Assembly: GCA_001784175.1 (NCBI GenBank)
Contig: MFPR01000006.1
Coordinates: 124,001-188,000 of the forward strand
Reading direction: 5' to 3'
Length of the DNA: 64,000 nucleotides
Source of the DNA: Candidatus Lindowbacteria bacterium RIFCSPLOWO2_12_FULL_62_27
GTDB taxonomy: Bacteria > Lindowbacteria > 2-12-FULL-62-27
In this document: positions 57,535 to 64,000 of the stretch, piece by piece
How positions within the stretch are numbered: position 1 is the stretch's first letter
How the letters are laid out: each line of letters begins with the position of its first letter
The notes under the pieces: model-generated
The model's input: the letters and a program-made list of their open reading frames with translations, nothing else
What the model was told of the DNA's origin: nothing
Database searches by the model: none
Translations under genes and position numbers: made by a program

Positions 57535-57572
57535 TTAATACTTGTTTCGTCGCTCCAAGGAGGGTTTGTGGT

Positions 57573-58832
57573 ATGGCAATTTTTGTTTGCATTCTTTCGG
57601 CCGCATGGCTCTCATTTTCAATGCCCGCCCACGCGTGGACGATTTTCGAGCGCGGCGAGCGGCGGCCGTTGATCTTGCACGGCGCCGGCGATGTGAGCAG
57701 CGGGGACATGCCGGACCGGGTGCGGGCGGCGATGCAGGTGGACGCGGTGGGTCGCACCGTCGAGTGGCGCGGCGACCGTGGATGGATTCGCGCCGCCGCA
57801 GGGGAGCGGTTGGCGATGAAGAACGGACGTCGGGTAGTGCTGCCGAGGCCCGTGCGGTTTCTGGAATCGGCGGTGGTCTTTCCTGAGGAGTTCCTCAAAC
57901 AATTTCCGGACATATTCTCGTTCGTCGAGGTGGCGGAGGCGGAGGATGGCGAAGTTCTGAAAGTCGGAGAGCCGGTGGCGGAGCCGGAGCCGGGGCTGCG
58001 GGAGGTCCCCCCATCGGAGCCTATCCCCCCACCCCAGCCCTCCCCCACAAGGGGGGAGGGGGAAGGGCGTCCCGTGCGAACCGTGGTGATCGATCCGGGA
58101 CATGGCGGGAGCGACCCCGGGGCGAAGGGGAAGGCGGGCGCGGTTGAGAAGGACATTGTTCTGGCGATCGGCCTGGAAGTGGCGCGTGAGCTTCGGGCGC
58201 GCGAGTCCGGCCTGAAGGTGATCCTGACTCGGTCCCGGGACGAGTTTGTGACGCTGTACGACAGGGCGAAGATCGCGAACGTGAACAAGGGGGACGTGTT
58301 TGTGTCGATCCATGCCAACAGCGTCAAGCGCAACACGGACGCAAGCGGGTTTGAGGTGTATCATCTCGACCTCGAAGGCGCCAACGACGACGCGCGGGCG
58401 GTTGCGGCGTTCGAGAACGCCGAGCCGGCGACCGGCGCCGGCCAGCCGGCCGCCGGCCGCGGCGCCGACCTCACAAAAATTCTGGGCGATGTCATGCAGC
58501 TTCAGTACCTCGACGCGAGTCTGGAGCTTTCCAAGCACATCGCCGACCGGATGGCGGCCGGGCTGGAGGGGGCGACGAAGTTTCGCGGCAGCAAGGGCGC
58601 ATTTTTTTATGTTCTCAAGGACGTGATGGCGCCGGCGGTTCTCGTCGAGGTGGGGTTTGTGACGAACGAATGGGAGGCGTCGTTTCTGCAGAAGGGCTGG
58701 TATCAGCGCAAGATCGCCGAGGGGATTCTCGACGGGATTTTAGATTTCAAGCGCGCCGAGGAGTCGCGTTTTTCCGCGCCCGTTCCCGCCGCCGATTCGC
58801 CTTCCCCGGCGGCGCCCCCCGGCGAGCCATGA
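57573..58832 (+). CDS. N-acetylmuramoyl-L-alanine amidase (Amidase_3)
   Basis: 419 aa from ATG 57573, preceded by AAGGAGGG at a good distance; the track's earlier start lies inside tmRNA. Residues 1-22 form a signal peptide (MAIFVCILSAAWLSFSMPAHA). A small beta-rich N-terminal region follows, then a Pro-rich linker that contains an SPTRGEG element. The catalytic domain spans ~170-400. Zinc ligands are visible in DPGHGG (His), GAVEKD (Glu) and SIHAN (His), with the catalytic Glu in VEVGFVTN. It cleaves the amide bond between MurNAc and the stem peptide in the periplasm, for septal splitting or turnover. The TGA overlaps the next start (ATGA). Confidence 0.9.
   Translation: MAIFVCILSAAWLSFSMPAHAWTIFERGERRPLILHGAGDVSSGDMPDRVRAAMQVDAVGRTVEWRGDRGWIRAAAGERLAMKNGRRVVLPRPVRFLESAVVFPEEFLKQFPDIFSFVEVAEAEDGEVLKVGEPVAEPEPGLREVPPSEPIPPPQPSPTRGEGEGRPVRTVVIDPGHGGSDPGAKGKAGAVEKDIVLAIGLEVARELRARESGLKVILTRSRDEFVTLYDRAKIANVNKGDVFVSIHANSVKRNTDASGFEVYHLDLEGANDDARAVAAFENAEPATGAGQPAAGRGADLTKILGDVMQLQYLDASLELSKHIADRMAAGLEGATKFRGSKGAFFYVLKDVMAPAVLVEVGFVTNEWEASFLQKGWYQRKIAEGILDGILDFKRAEESRFSAPVPAADSPSPAAPPGEP
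58024..58067. repeat. C/G-rich palindromic element inserted in frame (SPTRGEG element, copy B)
   Basis: CCCTCCCCC-ACAA-GGGGGGAGGG within the Pro-rich linker of the amidase, read as PSPTRGEGEG. It aligns with copy A at 56430-56468 apart from a few single-base differences. Confidence 0.75.
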
Positions 58833-59350
58833 AGTGGTTCCTGACGCTTCTTGCGGTCGTCATTCTCGCGTTTGTGTTCCTCCTCGTATTGCGCCGTCCG
58901 GCGCACAAAGGCGGGGCGCCGATAGACGGCGCCGCGATGGCGCTGGCCTTTCCGCTTCGGGCCGGCGGCTGGACGCGCATCGAGCGCCGCGCCGCCGACT
59001 ACCCGCGGACGACGGAAGACCGCGCGCGCCGGCTGGTGCGGGAACTTTCGGCGCCGGACGAAAACCCGGCCGTGTTCGCGCCTCTGCCGGAAACATTTCC
59101 GTTGCGGTCGATCTATCTGGACGGCGCGCGGCTGTACCTGGACGTGTCGCAGGCCGCGCTGGCGGAGCTGGGCGGCGGGACCGAGGATGAGCGGATCGTT
59201 CTCGAAAGCCTTCGCCGCACGCTGGCATGGAACCTGCCGGATCTTGAGCAGCTTCAGATCCTGGTGGACGGCCGCGCGCGCCGGACGCTGGGCGTGGTGG
59301 GGGAAGACGCCGGCCATGTGGCCGTCGATTTTCCGATCCCGCTCAAATGA
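58829..59350 (+). CDS. GerMN-domain membrane-anchored protein
   Basis: 173 aa. The start ATG overlaps the amidase stop. One N-terminal membrane segment (WFLTLLAVVILAFVFLLVL) is followed by a periplasmic GerMN-like domain: a region around LVRELSAPDEN, then LRSIYLDGARLYLDVSQAA, EERIVLESLRRTL-like helix (here DERIVLESLRRTL) and LQILVDGRARRTLG. GerMN proteins are found next to cell-wall amidases in many bacteria, not only spore-formers, and are thought to bind or modulate cell-wall substrates. The tight coupling to the amidase supports a joint role in peptidoglycan turnover, which is inference. Confidence 0.75.
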   Translation: MKWFLTLLAVVILAFVFLLVLRRPAHKGGAPIDGAAMALAFPLRAGGWTRIERRAADYPRTTEDRARRLVRELSAPDENPAVFAPLPETFPLRSIYLDGARLYLDVSQAALAELGGGTEDERIVLESLRRTLAWNLPDLEQLQILVDGRARRTLGVVGEDAGHVAVDFPIPLK

Positions 59351-59922
59351 AGCGGTGTTGGGTTGTCACATTGGCGGCGATCCTGCACGCGGGTTGCGCG
59401 CAGCCGGCGCCGCCGAAGGATACGCCGGCGCTGGTGGTGGAGGGATTTTCGAGCATGGAGTCGAAAGGCGAGGAGCCGGTGTTTGATTTAAAGGCGTCGC
59501 AGGCGTGGCTGCGGCAGTCCGTCGCCGGCCGGATCAGCGCCTCCGGCGCCCCAAGTGCCGGCGTCTCCGACGCCGGCCGGCGCGGCGGCGCACCCCAAGA
59601 GGCGATGCACATCCGGGACGTGCGGTTCACGCTGTTTCGCGGCGGCCGGCCCTCGGCCCGGATCCGCGCCGACACCGGGACCTATCACCCCATGGACAAA
59701 TCCGTTGAACTTATCGGCCGGGTCATTTACAATGCTGTGGATGACAGCCTTTACGTCAGGGCGGAAAAAATGGCCTGGGATCCTGCCAGGTCGATCCTGA
59801 GTTGTGAGACTGATGTGGAAGGCGCTTTCAGGCAGTTTCAGTTCACCGGCGACCGGCTTGACATCACGCGCGGCCGCGACGTCCTCCATTTACACAACGC
59901 CACCTTCGTGGGGCCGGGGTAA
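59347..59922 (+). CDS. lptC: LPS export periplasmic protein LptC
   Basis: 191 aa, coupled to the preceding gene by ATGA. The N-terminus is a lipoprotein-type signal (LAAILHAGCAQ, with Cys after LHAG). The body has the LptC/LptA beta-jellyroll pattern: VRFTLFRGGRPSARIRADTG, YHPMDKSVELIGRV, and LDITRGRDVLHLHNATF near the end. LptC anchors the periplasmic bridge to the inner-membrane ABC complex and passes LPS to LptA. A GC-rich insert around residues 65-85 (SAGVSDAGRRGG) is encoded by a perfect palindrome and is unlike the rest. The lptA-lptB genes follow, which supports the assignment; sequence similarity alone is weak in this family. Confidence 0.7.
   Translation: MKRCWVVTLAAILHAGCAQPAPPKDTPALVVEGFSSMESKGEEPVFDLKASQAWLRQSVAGRISASGAPSAGVSDAGRRGGAPQEAMHIRDVRFTLFRGGRPSARIRADTGTYHPMDKSVELIGRVIYNAVDDSLYVRAEKMAWDPARSILSCETDVEGAFRQFQFTGDRLDITRGRDVLHLHNATFVGPG
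59557..59577. repeat. Perfect 9-bp palindrome inside lptC
   Basis: GCCGGCGTC-TCC-GACGCCGGC, flanked by GCGCCCCAAG on the left and GCGCACCCCAAG on the right. It falls in a low-complexity insert of the encoded protein. It could be another REP-like element inserted in frame. Confidence 0.55.
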
Positions 59923-59926
59923 GGCC

Positions 59927-60379
59927 GTGTCGCTGAGCATGGCGGCGTTGCTGCTCCTGTCAACCCTTGCCGCGGCCGAACCCAAGCCCGCGGATCGCCT
60001 GAGGGTGACGTCGGATCTCATGTCGGTGTATCCCGACAAGAATTATTCGGAGTTCATCGGCCACGTGGAAGCCATTTATCAGGGGAGGCTTTTGCGATGC
60101 CGCCGGCTGAAGGCATTTTTTTCGAAGGAGGCCAAATCGCTGGACCGGATCGAAGCGGAGGAGGATGTGGTGCTGATCGACAAGGAGATCGAAGCGCGCT
60201 GTGCGCGGGCCGTGTATTACAAGGACCGGGACCTGGTGGTGCTGAAGGGCGATCCGCATCTCAAGTCGGGCGACAACATCTTTCGGGGTCAGGTGATCAA
60301 CGTGAACCTGACGTCGCGGCGCCTCACCATCGAGGGCGGCGTCGAAGCGGACATCGCGCCGGAGAAGAAGGCGGACTGA
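59927..60379 (+). CDS. lptA: LPS transport periplasmic bridge protein LptA (OstA-like)
   Basis: 150 aa from GTG 59927; ATG 59939 is an alternative four codons later. The track's longer frame overlaps lptC and is rejected. A short signal peptide ([13 protein letters not shown]) leads into an OstA domain: [74 protein letters not shown] and [11 protein letters not shown]. These match the repeating beta-strand ladder of LptA, which carries LPS across the periplasm to LptD. Its TGA overlaps the lptB ATG. It is a short, single-domain form. Confidence 0.8.
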   Translation: MSLSMAALLLLSTLAAAEPKPADRLRVTSDLMSVYPDKNYSEFIGHVEAIYQGRLLRCRRLKAFFSKEAKSLDRIEAEEDVVLIDKEIEARCARAVYYKDRDLVVLKGDPHLKSGDNIFRGQVINVNLTSRRLTIEGGVEADIAPEKKAD

Positions 60380-61122
60380 TGGCGGACGCGCAGAACGGCC
60401 AGGGGCTGCAGGTCGAGGGGCTGACCAAGCGGTATCAGCGCCGGTATGTGGTGCGGGACGTGGGGCTGGCGGTCCATCCCTCGCAGATCGTCGGCCTTCT
60501 GGGCCCCAACGGCGCCGGCAAGACCACGACCTTCAAGATGCTCGTGGGCCTGGTCCGTCCGACGACCGGCCGGGTCCTCTTCGGTGGGGCCGACATTACA
60601 AGCTATCCGATGTATCGCCGCGCGAGGTGCGGCATCGGGTATCTGCCGCAGGAGCCGTCGGTGTTCCGGGGCCTGACCGTCGAGGACAATCTCATGGCGA
60701 TTCTGGAGCTGGGCGGCGGCACGAAAGCCGGCCGGAAGGAGCGGCTGGACCAGATGATCGAGCGGTTTGATCTGAAGCTGGTCCGGAAGACGTTCGGGGA
60801 GAATCTGTCCGGCGGCGAGCGCCGGCGGGTCGAGATCGCGCGCGCGCTGATTCCAAACCCCAAGGTGCTGCTCCTGGACGAGCCCTTTGCCGGCATCGAC
60901 CCGATCGCCGTTTCGACCATCCAGGACATCGTGCTGGAGCTTCGGGAGGAGGGCTACGGCATCCTGATCACGGACCACAACGTCCGGGAGACGCTCTCGA
61001 TCACGCAGTACGCCTACATCGTCTATGACGGCCGGGTCCTGACCGCCGGCAGTTCCGCCGATCTCATCGAGGACGACCGCGTCCGGGGCGTGTACCTGGG
61101 CGAGCGGTTCCGGCTGGATTAG
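60379..61122 (+). CDS. lptB: LPS export ABC transporter ATP-binding protein LptB
   Basis: 247 aa from ATG 60379, overlapping the lptA stop. All nucleotide-binding motifs are present: Walker [12 protein letters not shown]-loop in [15 protein letters not shown], signature [15 protein letters not shown], Walker [13 protein letters not shown] and H-loop LITDHNV. The PQEPSVFR and [11 protein letters not shown] segments are hallmarks of the LptB subfamily. It powers extraction of LPS from the inner membrane with LptF/LptG, which are not in this window. The sigma-54 gene starts 6 bp downstream, the common order in many bacteria. Confidence 0.95.
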   Translation: MADAQNGQGLQVEGLTKRYQRRYVVRDVGLAVHPSQIVGLLGPNGAGKTTTFKMLVGLVRPTTGRVLFGGADITSYPMYRRARCGIGYLPQEPSVFRGLTVEDNLMAILELGGGTKAGRKERLDQMIERFDLKLVRKTFGENLSGGERRRVEIARALIPNPKVLLLDEPFAGIDPIAVSTIQDIVLELREEGYGILITDHNVRETLSITQYAYIVYDGRVLTAGSSADLIEDDRVRGVYLGERFRLD

Positions 61123-61128
61123 GCACCG

Positions 61129-62631
61129 ATGGCGCCGGAGGTGCGGCTTGACGTAACGGTCAGGCAGGGTCTCTTTCTCTCACCCGAGCAGCGGCAGGCG
61201 ATCGAGCTCATGGTCAAGCCGGTCATGGACGTGGCCCTGTGGGTGCAGGAGGAGATGAACCAGAACCCGTTTCTTGAGGAGGTCGATGTCCTGGAGGAGC
61301 CGGAGAAGGAGCCGGCCGAGCTGCAGGACGAGGACAAGGAGAAGGACCGGAAACTGGAGGAGGACGACGGCTGGATGAAGAACTTCCACGACGGCGCCGA
61401 CCTCGGCTACGTTTCATCGCGGACCGTCCACGACGGCGACATCCAGTCGATCGAGCACATCAAGATCGAAGTCCCTTCGCTGGCCGAACACCTCTTGTGG
61501 CAGTACCGCCTCGTTGCGCCGCCCGTGCTCACGCCGGCCGGCGAGTACATCATCCAGAGCCTGGACGAGCGCGGGTTCTTCACGAGCACGCTCGAGGAGG
61601 TTTCCAAGCAGCTCTCGGTGTCTCCCGAGTCGGTCCAGTCCGCCCTGGATCTGGTCCACACGCTGGACCCGCCCGGGGTCGGCGCCCGGAACCTGCAGGA
61701 GGCCCTGCTGATCCAGGTGGACCATCTGGAGGAGAGCAGTCTGGATTACGTCCGGCCGATTATTCAGTACCATCTTGACGATCTGGTCCGGAAGAACTAC
61801 AAAAAAATCAGCGGGAGTTTGAAGATCAAGGTGGAGAAGGTGATGGAGGCGGCGGACCTGATCGGCACGCTGAATCCGCACCCGGCGCGGGATTACGGCG
61901 GCACGGAGACCCGGTATGTGGTGCCGGACTTGTTCATTCGCGAGGTGGCCGGGCGGCTGGAAGTCATCGTGAACGAGAACCCGATGCCCCGGCTGGGCGT
62001 GAACCCCCGCTATGTGGAGTTTCTCCGCCGGGAGGGGCTGTCCAAGGAGGAAAAAAGTTACTTGAAGGAAAAAATGAACAACGCGCGCTGGATCCTGAAT
62101 ACGCTTCACCAGCGCAATCTGTCGCTCTATCTGGTGGCCCGGTACATCGTCGACGTTCAGCCCGATTTTTTCCGCGGGCAGTTCGACAAGCTGCGGCCGC
62201 TCACGCTCAAGCAGGTGGCGGACACGCTGGCCCTGTCGATCTCCACCGTCAGCCGGCTCAGCAACCGGAAATACGCCGACACCCCGGTCGGCCTCTTTCA
62301 GCTCAAGTACTTTTTCTCCAACAGCGTCCTGACCGAGTCGGGACAGAGCCTGTCGAGCCGTTCGGTCAAGCAGAAGATCCGGATGATGATCGATTCGGAG
62401 GACGCGGCCGTGCCTCTGTCCGATGTCGACATTCTGGACCGGCTCAACACGGAGGGTATCCGGATCCAGCGCCGGACGGTCGCCAAGTACCGCGAATCGA
62501 TGAGCATTCTGCCCCGGCGGCTCCGCCGCACGGCTGCGGGCCCCGGTCCGCCGGACGCCGCGGAGCCCGTGGAAACCGACGGGGAATCATTCCAAGGAGG
62601 AACGCATGCAGCTCAAAGTGACAGGACGTGA
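61129..62631 (+). CDS. rpoN: RNA polymerase sigma-54 factor
   Basis: 500 aa. The N-terminal activator-interacting region is present (LFLSPEQRQAIELM, then EEMNQNPFLEEVD), followed by an acidic linker and the core-binding domain. The C-terminal part has LTLKQVADTLALSISTVSRL and the RpoN box RRTVAKYRESMSI. Sigma-54 directs RNA polymerase to -24/-12 promoters that need bacterial enhancer-binding proteins. A ~30-residue Pro/Gly-rich tail follows the RpoN box, and the 3' end overlaps the hpf start. The position between lptB and hpf is typical. Confidence 0.95.
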   Translation: MAPEVRLDVTVRQGLFLSPEQRQAIELMVKPVMDVALWVQEEMNQNPFLEEVDVLEEPEKEPAELQDEDKEKDRKLEEDDGWMKNFHDGADLGYVSSRTVHDGDIQSIEHIKIEVPSLAEHLLWQYRLVAPPVLTPAGEYIIQSLDERGFFTSTLEEVSKQLSVSPESVQSALDLVHTLDPPGVGARNLQEALLIQVDHLEESSLDYVRPIIQYHLDDLVRKNYKKISGSLKIKVEKVMEAADLIGTLNPHPARDYGGTETRYVVPDLFIREVAGRLEVIVNENPMPRLGVNPRYVEFLRREGLSKEEKSYLKEKMNNARWILNTLHQRNLSLYLVARYIVDVQPDFFRGQFDKLRPLTLKQVADTLALSISTVSRLSNRKYADTPVGLFQLKYFFSNSVLTESGQSLSSRSVKQKIRMMIDSEDAAVPLSDVDILDRLNTEGIRIQRRTVAKYRESMSILPRRLRRTAAGPGPPDAAEPVETDGESFQGGTHAAQSDRT

Positions 62632-63148
62632 TTTTCCACTGACGCGATCATTGAAGGACTACGTCGAGCGGCGCCTGGAGCGGGTGGAGCGGCACGTGCC
62701 GCGGATCATCCGCGTGGACGCGATTTTACGGATGGAGCGGAACGACCACATCGCGGACATCCGGCTGAGCGCCGCCAAGTTCAAGCTCGCCGTGAGCGGC
62801 CGGTCGACGGAGAGCATGTACGCCTCGATCGACGACGCGATCGGCAAGCTCGAGCGCGTGTCGATGCGGCAGAAGGAGCGCAAGATCCAGACGCCGCGCC
62901 AGCGCGCCATCCGCGACCACCGGGCGCGGGCCGCCCGGCAGGACCGGGAGGCCGGCGCGGACGACGGGGATGTGGTGAAGGTGACGAAACTCTGGGTGAA
63001 GCCGATGAGCGTCGACGAGGCGATGCTGCAGCTCAAGACGCTCGACTATTCATTTTTTGTTTTTCAGGACGCGGAGGACAGTCACGTCAAAGTCATTTAC
63101 CGGCGAAACGACCTGACGATGGGTCTGATCGAGCCGGATGTTGCGTAA
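62606..63148 (+). CDS. hpf: Ribosome hibernation-promoting factor, long form
   Basis: 180 aa. The start has a strong Shine-Dalgarno (AAGGAGG) and overlaps the rpoN 3' end by 26 bp. Residues 1-100 form the S30AE/YfiA domain that binds the 30S decoding site (MQLKVTGRDFPLTRSLKDYV onward). Residues ~125-180 form the dimerisation domain of long HPF (LWVKPMSVDEAMLQLKTLDY, then FFVFQDAE and VIYRRNDLTMGLIEP). Long HPF pairs ribosomes into inactive 100S particles in stationary phase. A highly charged linker joins the two. Confidence 0.95.
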   Translation: MQLKVTGRDFPLTRSLKDYVERRLERVERHVPRIIRVDAILRMERNDHIADIRLSAAKFKLAVSGRSTESMYASIDDAIGKLERVSMRQKERKIQTPRQRAIRDHRARAARQDREAGADDGDVVKVTKLWVKPMSVDEAMLQLKTLDYSFFVFQDAEDSHVKVIYRRNDLTMGLIEPDVA

Positions 63149-63175
63149 AAACGAAAGCGAGGTCTGCACCGAAGC

Positions 63176-63634
63176 ATGAGACTACTCGATATTTTGCCCC
63201 AAACGTGCATCAAGGCGGAGCTCCGTGGAAAGAACCGCCGGGAGGTCGTTCTGGAGCTTGTGGAACTTTTGACGAAATCCGGCGCCGTGAAGGACAAGGC
63301 GAAGGTGATCGACGCGGTGATGGAGCGCGAGAAGCTGATGAGCACGGGGATCGGCAACGGCGTTGCGATCCCGCACGCGAAGACCAGCTCCTGCTCGCGT
63401 CTCTGCGCCGCCCTGGGCCGCTCGAGCGGCGTTCCCTTCGACGCGCTGGACGAAAAACCCGTCAAGCTTGTTTTCCTGCTGGTCACCCCCGAAGCCGAAA
63501 CGGGCCCGCACATCAGCGCCCTAGCCCGCATCTCGCGGCTGCTCAAGCACAAAGTTTTCAAGGATTCCCTTCTTGCGGCGAAAGGCGAAGCCGAGATTTA
63601 CCGCATCATCGAAGAGGAGGAGCGGAAGCGCTAG
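63176..63634 (+). CDS. ptsN: PTS nitrogen-regulatory IIA protein
   Basis: 152 aa, 27 bp after hpf. The fold and motifs of EIIA(Ntr/Fru) are present: VIDAVMEREKLMSTGIGNGV, then AIPHAK with the phosphorylated His at residue 67, PVKLVFLLVTPE and HISALARISRLL. In the PTS-Ntr phosphorelay it is phosphorylated by NPr/HPr and regulates potassium and nitrogen or carbon functions by protein contact. The next gene, hprK, modifies the phosphocarrier HPr, which fits one signalling unit. Confidence 0.93.
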   Translation: MRLLDILPQTCIKAELRGKNRREVVLELVELLTKSGAVKDKAKVIDAVMEREKLMSTGIGNGVAIPHAKTSSCSRLCAALGRSSGVPFDALDEKPVKLVFLLVTPEAETGPHISALARISRLLKHKVFKDSLLAAKGEAEIYRIIEEEERKR

Positions 63635-63643
63635 GCGCCGCGG

Positions 63644-64000
63644 ATGGGACTTCCCGTCAGGGAACTATTCAAAAACGAGCGGAGCCTGCATCTGCAGTTC
63701 GTGGCCGGGGATGGCGGCCTGAGCCGGATCATCCGCACCTCGGAGATCGTGCAGCCGGCCGCCGCCTTCGCCTCGGGACTCTGGCCGCCCCGGTACCGGG
63801 GCCGGCGCCAGGCCGAGGCGGTGGGCCGGATCAATCGCCGGATCGCGCCGCGGTTCAAGATCGCCAAACCTCTGCAGGGCGCCGTCTGGGTCATCGGGTC
63901 CCTCGAGATGGCGGCGCTTTTGTCGGCGCCGGCGGCGCTGCGCACGCGATTCATTGAATTTTTCAAGCGCCTGAACCCCGCCGCCGCCGTCTTCACGGAC
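63644..64000 (+). CDS. hprK: HPr kinase/phosphorylase, N-terminal part (3' partial)
   Basis: 119 codons are visible from ATG 63644, 10 bp after ptsN; the gene runs off the window. The N-terminal HprK domain is recognisable: VRELFKNERSLHLQFVAGDG, LSRIIRTSEIVQPA, and later IGSLEMAALL. The P-loop kinase domain would lie beyond the edge. HprK phosphorylates a serine of HPr, or reverses this, to link sugar-PTS flux to regulation. The ptsN-hprK order is common in bacteria that use the PTS for signalling rather than sugar uptake. Confidence 0.85.
   Translation, partial: MGLPVRELFKNERSLHLQFVAGDGGLSRIIRTSEIVQPAAAFASGLWPPRYRGRRQAEAVGRINRRIAPRFKIAKPLQGAVWVIGSLEMAALLSAPAALRTRFIEFFKRLNPAAAVFTD

Overview
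The window is a GC-rich chromosomal segment from a Gram-negative (diderm) bacterium. An lptC-lptA-lptB cluster, a PorV/PorQ-type outer-membrane protein and two giant secreted proteins with FlgD/Por-type C-terminal sorting modules point to an outer membrane and a type IX-like secretion route. The gene order lptB-rpoN-hpf-ptsN-hprK is the widespread sigma-54 cluster. I cannot name the phylum. The combination of DUF3536-type GH57, PorV, huge repeat-rich secreted proteins and free-standing four-helix-bundle proteins fits an uncultured lineage of the FCB/Elusimicrobiota/Omnitrophota kind, but that is inference.

Region 1 (1-22,992): the 3' part of a giant gene, 7,353 codons and still open at the left edge. 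It carries two canonical GH57 domains, one divergent GH57-like domain, CBM20-like starch-binding modules, many FN3 modules, 21 tandem Ig-like repeats and a sorting module. A porV-like gene follows with overlapping stop/start codons. This looks like a surface or secreted alpha-glucan machine and part of its export apparatus.

Region 2 (23,081-26,886): a DUF3536/GH57 enzyme and a GAF-EAL c-di-GMP phosphodiesterase, translationally coupled.

Region 3 (26,890-30,146): an accessory zone. It holds an HTH plus nucleotidyltransferase pair behind a strong promoter that predicts a leaderless mRNA, and a small coiled-coil gene behind a CRP/FNR-like palindrome. Two truncated copies of the beginning of the downstream giant gene sit on either side of a four-helix-bundle (S23/IVP) gene wrapped in ATGAACCAATG-type repeats. 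The minus strand carries a candidate small RNA with a consensus promoter and terminator, two unusual tRNA-like genes and an intrinsic terminator.

Region 4 (30,146-57,043): a second giant gene, 8,965 aa. It has a signal peptide, six kelch-like repeats, ten NosD-type beta-helix/FN3 modules, four ~1-kb tandem modules, seven VCBS/FG-GAP repeats, 12 Ig-like repeats and a sorting module. Its 3' end contains two repeat elements inserted in frame.

Region 5 (57,067-64,000): tmRNA (ssrA), then a compact co-oriented run: amidase, GerMN lipoprotein-like gene, lptC, lptA, lptB, rpoN, hpf, ptsN and hprK (cut by the window end). These are envelope and housekeeping genes with overlapping or nearly abutting frames. 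Nearly all protein-coding genes are on the + strand; most other long ORF-track entries are shadows.
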